This document shows positions 1-7,798 of a stretch of 64,000 bases of DNA, piece after piece; positions within the stretch are counted from its first letter, which is position 1; each line of letters starts with the position of its first letter. This DNA comes from Hyphomicrobiaceae bacterium (lineage in GTDB: Bacteria; Pseudomonadota; Alphaproteobacteria; Rhizobiales; Hyphomicrobiaceae): NCBI GenBank assembly GCA_016793635.1, contig JAEUMD010000008.1:1-64000 (forward strand), read 5' to 3'. The notes under the pieces were generated by a model, which saw only the letters and a list, made by a program, of their open reading frames with translations, was not told the origin of the DNA and searched no databases. The position numbers and the translations under genes are program-made.

Positions 1-140
1 ACAACCGCCGGCTTCTCGAGCCCATCGGCAACATCCCGCCCGCCGAGACTGAAGCCGCCTACTATGCAGCCCTGGAGGCACCTGCCAAACTCGCCGCCTG
101 ACTCAAACGAAACAGCCTCCGGAAAACCCGGGGCGGTTCA
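1..140 (+). mobile_element. Right end of an IS3-family insertion sequence (partial)
   Basis: The first 101 bases encode the C-terminus of an IS3-type OrfB transposase. They are followed by a non-coding tail ending in GGAAAACCCGGGGCGGTTCA, at 121-140. Read on the minus strand this begins TGAACCGCCCCGGGTTTTCC, which resembles the terminal inverted repeats of IS3-family elements (recalled, not searched). Beyond base 140 the sequence becomes an SBP56 gene in mid-protein, so the element boundary is placed there. The left end and any target duplication lie outside the window. Confidence 0.8.
3..101 (+). CDS. IS3-family transposase OrfB, C-terminal fragment (runs in from the left edge)
   Basis: The frame from base 3 reads NRRLLEPIGNIPPAE followed by a short Ala-rich tail and TGA at 99-101. 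The motif RRLLEPIGNIPP close to the C-terminus is characteristic of IS3-family DDE transposases, which cut and join the ends of their own element. Only the last 32 codons are visible, so the DDE catalytic core cannot be checked and the copy may or may not be intact to the left. It sits immediately upstream of the truncated SBP56 gene. Confidence 0.8.
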   Translation, partial: NRRLLEPIGNIPPAETEAAYYAALEAPAKLAA

Positions 141-141
141 G

Positions 142-1305
142 GCCCTTTCCCCGCTGACCTCGCATGCATTCGTGGAGCGGCGCTATCTGGTCATCCCTGG
201 GCTTCGGTCATCGCGCATTTATGTGGTGGATACCAAGCCGCATCCGACGAAAGCGAGAATTCACCGGATCATCGAAGGCGACGAGGTGCTGCGGCGGACA
301 GGCCTATCGCGAACCCACACAGTTCACTGCGGTCCGGAAGGAATTTACATAGGTACCCTCGGCGGGCGGGGAGAGACTGGAGCAGATACGCCTCCGGGTG
401 TATTCCTCATGGACTGCGAGTCCTTCGACATCGTTGGCCGATGGGAAAAGGATAACGGTCCGCAGCGCATGTACTATGACTTTTGGTGGAATCTCCCTCG
501 CAACTATATGGTTGCAAGTGAATGGGGTCTCCCGCCGCAGTTCGAAAATGGACTCGTGAAAGACGAGCTTTTGAAGAACCGTTACGGCCATCGGCTTCAC
601 TTTTGGGACTTGCGTAAAAGGCGCCATATTCAGACTGTCGACCTCGGCTCGAACCATCAGATGGTGCTTGAGGTGCGCCCGGCACACGATCCAAGCAGAG
701 AGTACGGATTTGCCGGTGTCGTCATCGATACGCAGACGCTGGAAGGTTCGGTCTGGACTTGGTGGCGCGAGGCAGGTTCATTTCACGCCAAGAAGACGAT
801 ACGCATTCCCGCGGAACCTGCACCGAGCGATCGATTGCCAGCGATACTCGACGGGTTCGGTGCCGTTCCACCTTTGCTCGCCGACCTGGCACTCTCCTTG
901 GACGACCAGTTCTTGTACGTTTCGTGCTGGGGGACCGGCGAAGTCCGCCAGTATGACGTGTCCGACCCTTGGCAACCCGTGCTCTTGAGCCAGTTGTGGC
1001 TCGGTGGAGTAGCGCGGCGAACGCGGCACCCCAACGGGATGCAATTTCCTGGCGGTCCTCAGATGCTCGAATTGAGTCGTGATGGACGTCGCATCTATTG
1101 GACGAATTCGTTCTACTCGACGTGGGACAACCAGTTCTACCCTGGGGGCATAAAGGGGGTCCAGGTCATGGCGAACATCGGCAAGCGCGGTTTGGCGTTC
1201 GCGGAGGACTATTGGGTAGCCATGCCAGATGGCTATCGCGCTCATCAAGTCCATCTCGATGGCGGGGATTGCTCGACAGATTCCTTCTGCTACCCATCGA
1301 CGTAA
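142..1305 (+). pseudogene. SBP56 / methanethiol oxidase family gene, 5'-truncated by an IS element
   Basis: The reading frame encodes most of a selenium-binding-protein-56 family member of the cytosolic, SELENBP1-like kind. Visible family segments include RRYLVIPGLRSSRIYVVDTK, a HTVHCGPEGIY stretch, the central SNHQMVLEVRPAHDP segment and the C-terminal QMLELSRDGRRIYWTNS block. Family members usually have about 90-100 further N-terminal residues, including a conserved DELHHFGWN-type segment; these are absent and IS3-family DNA precedes base 141. An open frame runs back into the IS to an ATG at 64, so a chimeric protein could be made, but it would lack the family N-terminus. Family members catalyse copper-dependent methanethiol oxidation, so this copy is probably inactive. 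A different, intact SBP56 gene lies at 9680-10996. Confidence 0.8.
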
Positions 1306-1307
1306 AA

Positions 1308-1976
1308 ATGGAGGGTGGCGGCTGGACAGTTCTGGGACTCTGGCTGGCGATAGGCCTGAGCGGTATCTACCATGGGGCAAATCCGGCCATGGGTTGGCCG
1401 CTTGCTGTGTCGGCCGCACTCATGGATCGCAATTCGTACTCACTGGCAATGGCATTCTTACCGCTCGCAGTCGGTCACTTCCTGGCAGTGACCATTGCCC
1501 TGCTGCCGTTCGCCCTCATCGTTACGTTCGTTGAATGGCAGTACCAGTTGCGCGCAATCGCGGCACTCGCCGTGCTTGCCTTCGGCATTTACCGGCTTGT
1601 CGATCGGCGTCATTCACGGGCGCTAGCACGCATACCGCCGACACAGCTTGGCCTGTGGTCCTTCGTGGTCGCCCTGGCACATGGCGCGGGACTGATGATC
1701 GTCCCGATTTATCTTGGCCTGTGCACATCGGACGGCGTCTCGTCCGGGCATGTCGCGGCACGCCGGTTGGTTGCAGCCGATGTCGGATTTGCCGGCCTTG
1801 TTGCCGCGGTCCACACTGTTGCGATGGTATTGACAGGCACGCTCATGGCGTGGCTGGCGTACCGCTACCTTGGCCTGAGGTTCATTGCACGCTCGTGGTT
1901 CAATCTGGACGTTGTCTGGGCCTTGAGCCTTGTCGCCGTCGGCACAACATCGCTAGCAATTTTGGTGTTCGGATAG
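1308..1976 (+). CDS. Polytopic inner-membrane protein of unknown function
   Basis: The ATG lies 2 bp after the stop of the SBP56 remnant, so the two were probably co-transcribed before the IS arrived. The 222-aa product is almost entirely hydrophobic, with five to six likely membrane helices. It has two His-Gly motifs, one in the first helix (IYHGANPAMGW) and one midway (ALAHGAGLMIVP). Such intramembrane His residues recall metal or small-molecule carriers such as the NicO/TauE-like groups, but I do not recognise the family with confidence. A longer open frame extends upstream to 1098, but it overlaps the SBP56 coding sequence and reads as non-protein-like, so it was not used. Expression may now depend on a promoter in or near the IS. 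Confidence 0.7.
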   Translation: MEGGGWTVLGLWLAIGLSGIYHGANPAMGWPLAVSAALMDRNSYSLAMAFLPLAVGHFLAVTIALLPFALIVTFVEWQYQLRAIAALAVLAFGIYRLVDRRHSRALARIPPTQLGLWSFVVALAHGAGLMIVPIYLGLCTSDGVSSGHVAARRLVAADVGFAGLVAAVHTVAMVLTGTLMAWLAYRYLGLRFIARSWFNLDVVWALSLVAVGTTSLAILVFG

Positions 1977-2020
1977 GGTCCGGCCTCGAATGCAGTGAGA
2001 CCGGACCAAGCGTGCACTCG

Positions 2021-2434
2021 TCATGCGGAAGATGTTTCTTGCATTCCAGGTTCGATTGGCCGCTCGACTTTCCCGCCAGCCTTCATCCAGTCCTCGAAAG
2101 CGCCGAGGTTGTAAACATGCGCATAGCCCATCTCCATGAGTGTCTTGGCACTCAGCGCGGAACGGCCGCCGGACGCGCAATACAGAATGTATGTCTTGTC
2201 CATGGAAAACGACTGATCGTGATACTTGCAAGTGGGATCCGCGCGGAACTCCAGCATGCCCCGGGAAACGTGTATGGCACCGGCAATCTTTCCTGTCTTC
2301 TCGACCTCCGGAGCGTCCCTCACATCTACCAGGACGGCGCCTGCCCCTGAGACAAGCTGCTCCGCCTTGTTCTTGTCGATGCGCGGCACCACCGCATTGG
2401 CGAGTGCGATAAGATCCGACACAGTTTTGCTCAT
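2021..2434 (-). CDS. Rhodanese-like sulfurtransferase
   Basis: A single rhodanese domain of about 137 aa. It shows VDVRDAPEVEKTGKI at residues 36-50, an AIHVSRG segment, and the active-site loop with Cys86 in LYCASGGRS. Single-domain rhodaneses carry a persulfide on this Cys and transfer sulfane sulfur to thiols, cyanide or protein acceptors. The start at MSKTVSDL was chosen over two in-frame ATGs 9 and 27 bases upstream because GAGG lies about 9 bases before it. It is the last of a minus-strand series with the H-protein-like and OsmC genes, and it faces the membrane protein gene with a 44-bp gap. No signal peptide is seen, so it is presumably cytoplasmic. The context suggests handling of sulfur released from methanethiol. 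Confidence 0.88.
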   Translation of the reverse strand: MSKTVSDLIALANAVVPRIDKNKAEQLVSGAGAVLVDVRDAPEVEKTGKIAGAIHVSRGMLEFRADPTCKYHDQSFSMDKTYILYCASGGRSALSAKTLMEMGYAHVYNLGAFEDWMKAGGKVERPIEPGMQETSSA

Positions 2435-2475
2435 TGGCTCCATCCTCGAAAATTTCGTCACGCCACGCCGCGTTC

Positions 2476-2877
2476 TCAGTCGTCCGCACCGACATGGGAT
2501 CGGTACTTTGCCGCAGTCATCAGTGTTGGATGATCCATGGCGCTATCGATCGCGATGTGGACGAGCCAGCCAGCGCCATAACAGTCGCTATTGACGAGCG
2601 TCGGATCGCCAACCAGCTCTGCGTTGCAGGCAATCACGGTGCCGTTTGCGGGCGCGATCAGGTCGGAGACGACCTTGGCGGCCTCGATCTCGCCAAACGC
2701 GTTTCCAAAGCTGATCCGCTGCCCGACGCCCGGCAATGTGATGCTGACGATGTCGCCCAATTGGTCCTGAGCGAAATGGCTGACCCCAATGGCCGCCGTG
2801 CCGGGTTCGGCGAGATTGCAGATCCAGAGATTTTCCTCATGGTAGAGGCGGTCATCGGGATAGCGAGGTGAAGTCAT
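2476..2877 (-). CDS. Lipoyl-carrier protein of the glycine-cleavage H family (GcvH- or LbpA-like)
   Basis: The 133-aa protein has the H-protein fold signature: LYHEENLW near the N-terminus, IGVSHFAQDQLGDIV at about 30-44, and the lipoylation site with Lys68 in EIEAAKVVSDLIAP. H proteins swing a lipoyl arm between enzymes of the glycine cleavage system. There is no gcvT or gcvP here. The gene sits between a rhodanese and an OsmC gene in a methanethiol-related locus. In Hyphomicrobium, H-like proteins called LbpA serve the sulfur-oxidising sHdr pathway, so an LbpA-type role is a reasonable alternative. Choosing between GcvH and LbpA needs a phylogeny. The start (MTSPRYPDD) matches the normal family length; an upstream extension of the frame looks non-coding. 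Confidence 0.82.
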   Translation of the reverse strand: MTSPRYPDDRLYHEENLWICNLAEPGTAAIGVSHFAQDQLGDIVSITLPGVGQRISFGNAFGEIEAAKVVSDLIAPANGTVIACNAELVGDPTLVNSDCYGAGWLVHIAIDSAMDHPTLMTAAKYRSHVGADD

Positions 2878-2978
2878 CAAGCCGTTCCTGACTTGTCCGA
2901 GTTGAAATTGGAGCAAGCACACCCGTCCGCTCGATGAGTGACGGTGTGTGGGTCCGAGGGGGTGGAGCTGCGGCAATC

Positions 2979-3010
2979 GAAAGGGAGGCGCTCATCCAAG
3001 CTCGCCTCCC
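2979..3010 (-). terminator. Possible terminator after the OsmC gene
   Basis: GGGAGGCG (2983-2990) and CGCCTCCC (3003-3010) form a perfect 8-bp stem with a 12-base loop. On the minus strand it is followed by a short T run (TTTC). It lies about 30 bases beyond the OsmC stop codon and upstream of the H-protein gene, so it may separate the two transcripts. Confidence 0.5.
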
Positions 3011-3039
3011 GATGGGATCCTGAACCCACGCGCGCCGGC

Positions 3040-3582
3040 TTACTCCGCCGCCGCGTTCATGCTGAGCGGCGCCCCATTGGCGTTGACTTTGCCTTCGACC
3101 TGCATGGGCCGCTGGAGAGTATCGAGAACAGGACAGTGCCGTTCGACGGTCTGCACCAGCTGTCTCAACTGGTCTTGGGATGCCGAGCTCTTGAGCTCGG
3201 TCTCATACGAGATCCGCGTATAGCCGGCAGGCACATTCGGATCGAGGCCGAACAGGCCCTTTAGATCGAGGTTTCCTTTGAGATTGCACTTCACCGACTC
3301 CAGCGGAATCCCCATCACCGAGGCGTAGGCGCTGTACATGACTTCCTGGCACGTGCCGAGCGCAACGAGGATCAGTTCGACCGGATTCATTCCCGTATCG
3401 CCGCCGGCAAGCTCGGGGGGTTCGTCCGTAAACATGGGCGGGAAATCGCGAACTTTTCCCTGGCAGCGCACGTTCTCGACCAGTTCCGTCTCGGCTCGAA
3501 AGATCACCTTGGAGGCGTTCGGGTTGGCCTTGAGACCTTCGATCGTCTTCAGCAAGGCCGACTTCACGTCTTCCTGCGACAT
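3040..3582 (-). CDS. OsmC/Ohr family peroxide reductase-like protein
   Basis: The 180-aa protein has the two conserved OsmC-family cysteines: Cys78 in VALGTCQEVMY and Cys150 in VERHCPVLDTL. These form the redox centre that reduces organic hydroperoxides or H2O2. The region before Cys78 (GGDTGMNPVELILVAL) is the typical dimer-helix entry. The start was set at MSQEDVKS because AGGAGA precedes it at proper spacing; the upstream part of the frame is intergenic. It lies between the H-protein-like gene and the FixJ-like regulator, all on the same strand. Methanethiol oxidase produces H2O2, so peroxide detoxification is a plausible local job. It could instead reduce sulfur-containing hydroperoxides; the sequence does not fix the substrate. 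Confidence 0.88.
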   Translation of the reverse strand: MSQEDVKSALLKTIEGLKANPNASKVIFRAETELVENVRCQGKVRDFPPMFTDEPPELAGGDTGMNPVELILVALGTCQEVMYSAYASVMGIPLESVKCNLKGNLDLKGLFGLDPNVPAGYTRISYETELKSSASQDQLRQLVQTVERHCPVLDTLQRPMQVEGKVNANGAPLSMNAAAE

Positions 3583-3687
3583 GGCGTTTCTCTCCTGTAG
3601 ATTATTTTCTGGTTTGGAGAGGCGATTACGCCATGGGCGGGCAACGCGAACAATTCGGAAGCCCACCATTGCACTATAGGGATTTCC

Positions 3688-4332
3688 CTAATTGAATACC
3701 GTCTGTCCGACATTGCAGTCGGCACTCTTGGCGTTGATCTTGGAAAGAATTTGCACGAGATGCACGATGCTTCGCGCAGACAGCTTGTTCATCATGTTTG
3801 CACGGTACACTTCGACGGTCTTGCAGCTTAGCCCGAGCTCGTGGGCGATCAGCTTGTTGGGCTTGCCAGATCCAACAAGCATCGCGATCTCGCGCTCCCG
3901 CCGAGTGAGTTGCTCGAAGCGGGATTGGATTTCCTTCTCCTCGCTCCATTCATTCCACGCCAGCCGCGCGGCCTGAAGAGCCTGCTCCGTGCGTTCCAGC
4001 AGCATCTGGTCGTCGTAGGGCTTCTGAAGGAAATCCACCGCACCCGCGCGCATGGCACGTACCGCCATAGGCACGTCGCCGTGTCCGGTCACCATGATGA
4101 TCGGCAAACGCCAACCGCGCCTCCCCACCTCGCGTTGGAGTTCAAGCCCGCTCATGCCCGGCATCCGAACATCGAGAATGAGGCAGCCGGGTTCGCCGGA
4201 ATAGCGTGCGAGAAACGCGTCGGCCGATGCGAAGCAGATGACATCGTGCCCAACCGATTCCAGCAACCATCGCAACGAGTCCCGCGCGGCCGCGTCATCG
4301 TCCACGACCAGGACTGCTCCCCGGCTGTTCAT
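3688..4332 (-). CDS. FixJ/NarL-type two-component response regulator
   Basis: The 214-aa protein has an N-terminal receiver domain with acidic pocket VDDD at 10-13, phospho-acceptor Asp54 in LILDVRMPG, and conserved Lys in the FLQKP motif. A C-terminal LuxR-type helix-turn-helix lies at about 140-200 (LTRREREIAMLV, then KTVEVYRANMM). This is the FixJ/TtrR architecture: phosphorylation by a partner kinase drives DNA binding and transcription activation. The stop of the upstream kinase gene overlaps its start by 4 bases (ATGA), so the pair is translationally coupled. Its neighbours suggest control of the sulfur/peroxide genes or the porin, which is inference. Confidence 0.93.
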   Translation of the reverse strand: MNSRGAVLVVDDDAAARDSLRWLLESVGHDVICFASADAFLARYSGEPGCLILDVRMPGMSGLELQREVGRRGWRLPIIMVTGHGDVPMAVRAMRAGAVDFLQKPYDDQMLLERTEQALQAARLAWNEWSEEKEIQSRFEQLTRREREIAMLVGSGKPNKLIAHELGLSCKTVEVYRANMMNKLSARSIVHLVQILSKINAKSADCNVGQTVFN

Positions 4333-5618
4333 TGCATCACCCTTTGCTCGCAGGAAGGCGGCAATTCGAACGCGAACGACAGGCCGCGCCCGGCTTTGCT
4401 TTGCGCCGCCGACAACCGCCCTCCATGTGCTTCGACGATCGACCTGCAGATTGACAATCCCATTCCCATACCGGCTTGCTTCGTTGTCAGGAACGGTGTG
4501 AACAGGGTATCCAGTTCATCGGTGCATAATCCAGGTCCGGTATCGTCGATGCAAACTCTCGCCATGCCGTTCCCGGCGGTGCTGGTGACGACTTTGATCT
4601 TCCTCCCACTCGCCGGCACGTGCTCCATCGCCTCGAAGCCATTGCGCACGATGTTGAGCACAACCTGCTCCAGCTGCGTGCGCTCTCCAAGAATGGTTGG
4701 CAGATCCCGAGCGAAGTCGCACTCGATGGCGACATTCTGGGCTTGCGCCTCGATCTGCGCGATGGAAAGCGCCCGTTCGATGACATCGTTGATCGAAATG
4801 CACGCTAGTTCTTCATCGGTCCGTGAGATGAACCCCCTCAAGGAGCGGATGATGTTGGCCGCGCGTTCGGCTTGCGCGCATACGTGCTCCATGGCTCCGA
4901 CGACTTCCTCGCGGCCTTCGCTGTTCCGCAGCCGCAGCAGAGCGCCTTTCGAGTAATTGGCGATAGCCGTGAGCGGCTGGTTGAGCTCATGCGCGAGCAT
5001 CGTCGCTAATTGACCGACCGTGTCGAGGCGCGACGCATGGGCGAGTTCCCGGTTTTCCCGGCGCATCTGCTGCTCATAGCGCTTCTGCGCGCTGATGTTC
5101 CGCGTTATTGCGAGAATCGCCGTGACGTTGCCGTGCGCATCCGTGAGCGGGGCTGCGTGTGTCTCCATCCACAGCCGCCTGTCCTTGAGTGAAATGATCT
5201 CGAATTCGAGCTTCTCCACCGCGCCGGCAAATACTCGTTGGGTCAGTGAACGGTACGCGGCAGCATAGTCAGGCGCTACGAGTTGGTAGACCGAGATGCC
5301 GATGACGTCGGATGGAGCCGCGGCCTCCACGAGGCGCAAACCAGCCGGGTTCATCTCGAGAATGGTGCCATCCCGGCCATGAACTTTGACGCACTCCGGC
5401 TCGGTTTCGATTATCTGACGCAACCGCTTTTCATTCTGCAACAAGAGCGCTTGAGCGGCTTGGCGTTCGACGACTTCCCGTTCGAGGACCGTCTTGGCGT
5501 GACGCAAGTGGGCATTCAACCGCGCAACGTAGATCATTGCGCTTGCGGCAAGAGCGATGGCTGCCGCGCAAAAGACAGACCACAGGCTCAAACTTGCGGG
5601 AATTGGAATCAAGAACAC
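4329..5618 (-). CDS. PAS-domain sensor histidine kinase (FixL-like)
   Basis: The 429-aa protein has one N-terminal membrane segment (about 9-31), a short coiled region, a PAS domain at about 66-180, and a HisKA domain with phospho-acceptor His210 in MLAHELNQPL. The C-terminal HATPase domain shows the N box (NIVRNGFEAMEH), G1 (DTGPGL) and G2 (GMGMGLSICRSI). Kinases with ELNQPL and this core belong to the FixL/DctB/TodS-like subgroup. No haem-binding histidine signature could be verified in the PAS domain, so oxygen sensing should not be assumed. It overlaps the response-regulator gene by 4 bases and forms an operon with it. Its signal could be a redox state or a sulfur compound. Confidence 0.9.
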   Translation of the reverse strand: MFLIPIPASLSLWSVFCAAAIALAASAMIYVARLNAHLRHAKTVLEREVVERQAAQALLLQNEKRLRQIIETEPECVKVHGRDGTILEMNPAGLRLVEAAAPSDVIGISVYQLVAPDYAAAYRSLTQRVFAGAVEKLEFEIISLKDRRLWMETHAAPLTDAHGNVTAILAITRNISAQKRYEQQMRRENRELAHASRLDTVGQLATMLAHELNQPLTAIANYSKGALLRLRNSEGREEVVGAMEHVCAQAERAANIIRSLRGFISRTDEELACISINDVIERALSIAQIEAQAQNVAIECDFARDLPTILGERTQLEQVVLNIVRNGFEAMEHVPASGRKIKVVTSTAGNGMARVCIDDTGPGLCTDELDTLFTPFLTTKQAGMGMGLSICRSIVEAHGGRLSAAQSKAGRGLSFAFELPPSCEQRVMQ

Positions 5619-5790
5619 ATTCCCCCATTTCTTCAGGCTATGGAATTATTTCTCATGCCTATGGGTGGGCGCGCTTTTAGCGTCACGCTAGGGCACGACT
5701 GAGCTTTTAGACTACCACGTTCAAGGCGTTTCGTACCGCCAAGACGGGAACATAATATCCATCGCGCCGCAGCGAAGTTTGAGATCATGC

Positions 5791-5830
5791 GAGAAAAACA
5801 AAGAGGGAGCGGGTTTGCGCCCGCTCCCTC
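5791..5830 (-). terminator. Rho-independent terminator downstream of porin 1
   Basis: GAGGGAGCGGG (5803-5813) and CCCGCTCCCTC (5820-5830) form a perfect 11-bp GC-rich stem with a 6-base loop. On the minus strand it is followed by TTTGTTTTTCTC. It lies about 145 bases beyond the porin stop, so the porin mRNA has a long 3' untranslated region that contains a second hairpin. Confidence 0.85.
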
Positions 5831-5835
5831 AGAAC

Positions 5836-5908
5836 GTGTTGGAATGATAGTTGAGCCTTTATCGGGCCCGGATCGCCAGGGGGAAGGGAACCGGGTCCAT
5901 TCCAACAC
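5836..5908 (-). other. Structured element in the porin 3' untranslated region (intergenic stretch 5619-5974)
   Basis: GTGTTGGAATG (5836-5846) and CATTCCAACAC (5898-5908) are perfect 11-base inverted repeats closing a 51-base interior. The interior contains further GC-rich complementarity (GGCCCGG with CCGGGTCC, with one G-U pair). Together with the terminator at 5791-5830 this gives two stacked hairpins between the porin and kinase genes. A 3'-UTR-derived small RNA or an mRNA stabiliser are both possible. Nothing else coding is seen in 5619-5974. Confidence 0.45.
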
Positions 5909-5974
5909 TCGAGTGGAGAGTAGTCGAGCTTGGTCACACGCGTCCAAGTCGGTCTACCGCACCTGTTCGGCGCA

Positions 5975-7357
5975 TCAGAACGAGATCAGACCGCCCATCG
6001 TAACAACGTGCAGATCGTCGAGGTCGTCGAACACTCCAGCAACGCCAGGGCCTGACATGCTTGGATCATAGTTCTTGTAGTTGAGCCAAAGCGTCATCGC
6101 CGCAGCATCAATCTCCTGAACCACGCCAAGGCCCCACTGCCGCAATTCGCTGCCGGTCACGCCGAACCCGGTCAGTGCGGGATGGTACATGTCGTCGCGA
6201 ACGCCATATTCGCCATAGAGCACGGTGTGTCCAAGCGGCGACCATTTGCGGCGTAGACCGGCCTTGAGATACCAGTTGCTTCCGCTGGGTTGGCCAGCCG
6301 TGATCGCAGGGATGGCGTAGACACTGTTGTTGTCCTCGACGCCATAGGCGCCGTAGAGGAAGAGGCCCGACGAGACGTGGTGGATGAACGCGCCTGCCTG
6401 GAAGTAGTCGGAGTCGAGGTGGACCGGATGGAATGCCGTCAAACCTGTAACTGTGTCGAAGCCCATGAACTGGGATTCGTCGCTGTGATGGGAATACGCA
6501 GCCGTCACCGCAAGCTTGATACCGTTGAACTCACCGGCATAGCGCGCTGCCACATCCCAGAAGTCGTCCTCACCCCAGCTTGCCGACACCGAGAAGCCGC
6601 CGAACGTCGGCGAGTCGTAGCGCACTGCATTTGTCGGTATGCCGTCGCAGTCGCCCGCCACCGGCAGCGCTGTCGATCCGCACCACATCAGCGCGCCGGT
6701 TGGGAAACCTGTCCCGTTGGGCAGCACGAGTTGCGTACCATTCTGCGAGAGGTTGATGGCCATTCCATCGAGCGGCACCCAGTTCGCCATCACGAGCGAG
6801 CCCGAACCATCAACAAGCGCGGCCGCATGTTGCGACGCCTGCGGGATGAGGCCGACACTGACCTGACCCAATCGGCTGCTCTTGAGGAACCAGAACGAAT
6901 ACAGCAAGTCGACCGAGCCGCTCGTCAGACCGCCGTTCGAGTTGACGATGCGCAGGGCGGAGGGACCATCGTCCCCGAAGCGCGAATTGCCCGCGGTGAG
7001 CGGATCGGACGAGTTGACCTCGAGCTGTAGGACATATCCCGCCGACCACTCCGGAGAGATCGTGGCGGCACCCGTCAGCTTGAAGTGCGAACTCAGCGTC
7101 GAACCGACGCCCGTGACGTACGTATTGCTGGTCGCGCCGTTATCGTACCACATCACCTGCTCGGCAACCCATCCGGTGATTGCGAGCGAGACTTTGCGGT
7201 TGCCCTTGCGGGCGGTCGTCGCTTCAAGTTCCGCGACGCGTTCTTCAAGATCCGCGCAACAGTCGCCACCCAGGTCTGCGGCAAAGACCGGCGTGACAAA
7301 CATCGATGCTCCGAGAAGCCCCCCGAGGGCAGCCTTTGAAAGGCGTGACCTTTTCAT
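5975..7357 (-). CDS. Outer-membrane porin (Porin_2-like), copy 1
   Basis: The 460-aa product begins MKRSRLSKAALGG with a signal peptide ending PVFAADLGG. A short periplasmic coiled segment follows (CCADLEERVAELEATTARKG), then a beta-rich region of alternating Tyr/Trp/Gly-rich strands to a C-terminal Phe (GGLISF), as expected for a trimeric outer-membrane beta-barrel. Alphaproteobacterial porins of this type pass small hydrophilic solutes. The ATG at 7357 gives a normal signal sequence; the frame extends 19 codons further but reads as non-coding. A close paralogue lies at 19765-21171 with the same DLGGDCCADLEER start to the mature protein. It lies between the mauG-like gene and the kinase gene, so it may serve uptake for the methanethiol locus. 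Confidence 0.9.
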   Translation of the reverse strand: MKRSRLSKAALGGLLGASMFVTPVFAADLGGDCCADLEERVAELEATTARKGNRKVSLAITGWVAEQVMWYDNGATSNTYVTGVGSTLSSHFKLTGAATISPEWSAGYVLQLEVNSSDPLTAGNSRFGDDGPSALRIVNSNGGLTSGSVDLLYSFWFLKSSRLGQVSVGLIPQASQHAAALVDGSGSLVMANWVPLDGMAINLSQNGTQLVLPNGTGFPTGALMWCGSTALPVAGDCDGIPTNAVRYDSPTFGGFSVSASWGEDDFWDVAARYAGEFNGIKLAVTAAYSHHSDESQFMGFDTVTGLTAFHPVHLDSDYFQAGAFIHHVSSGLFLYGAYGVEDNNSVYAIPAITAGQPSGSNWYLKAGLRRKWSPLGHTVLYGEYGVRDDMYHPALTGFGVTGSELRQWGLGVVQEIDAAAMTLWLNYKNYDPSMSGPGVAGVFDDLDDLHVVTMGGLISF

Positions 7358-7798
7358 TTTTTTTCCAATCCTATCGCTTGTGCCACCGAGTCGACCCCTC
7401 CGCTCGATCGGCAAGTTCTGTCGGCCGTGTCCAAGAACTCGCAGGTAACATCCTCAAAACCGCTCGGGCACGCGCGGGATGCGAACGGTTTCGGCATTCG
7501 AGACACGTGCTTCATTTATGGGCCGATGATTGAAACGGCAGCAACAGGATTTCATCGATTTTGAGGATTCAACATCCGTCGATGTGCCCTGCCCGATACA
7601 CAAATTGCAGGACCGAATAACTCGTGACATCGCTCACTATGAAAGCGATTTGCATCATGAATGAATGGACCGCTTTCATTTGCGTTGCTGCTGTAATTCC
7701 ATGCCCCACGCGCGCCGATTCGCACACGCGGCGAATCGCTTGGCGTCGCGCTACAGGTTCACCCTTCTTGTCGGCATATTCGCAACGACGCAGTCGTC
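7358..7798. other. Intergenic region between the MauG-like and porin genes
   Basis: No convincing gene. It contains the presumed porin promoter and a 9-base inverted repeat, ATGAAAGCG (7639-7647) and CGCTTTCAT (7671-7679), separated by 23 bases. This could be a weak operator or mRNA hairpin. A second hairpin (ACGCAGTCG with CGACTGCGT) straddles the MauG stop codon near 7799 but has no T run. Confidence 0.4.

Noticed and set aside
1098-1307. N-terminal extension of the membrane protein frame
   Set aside because: It overlaps the SBP56 coding region in another frame and is not hydrophobic; ATG 1308 gives a normal membrane protein start.
5836-5908. Hairpin considered as a riboswitch for the kinase or porin gene
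   Set aside because: It lies downstream of the porin and upstream of neither gene's start on the right strand, and no known riboswitch core was recognised.
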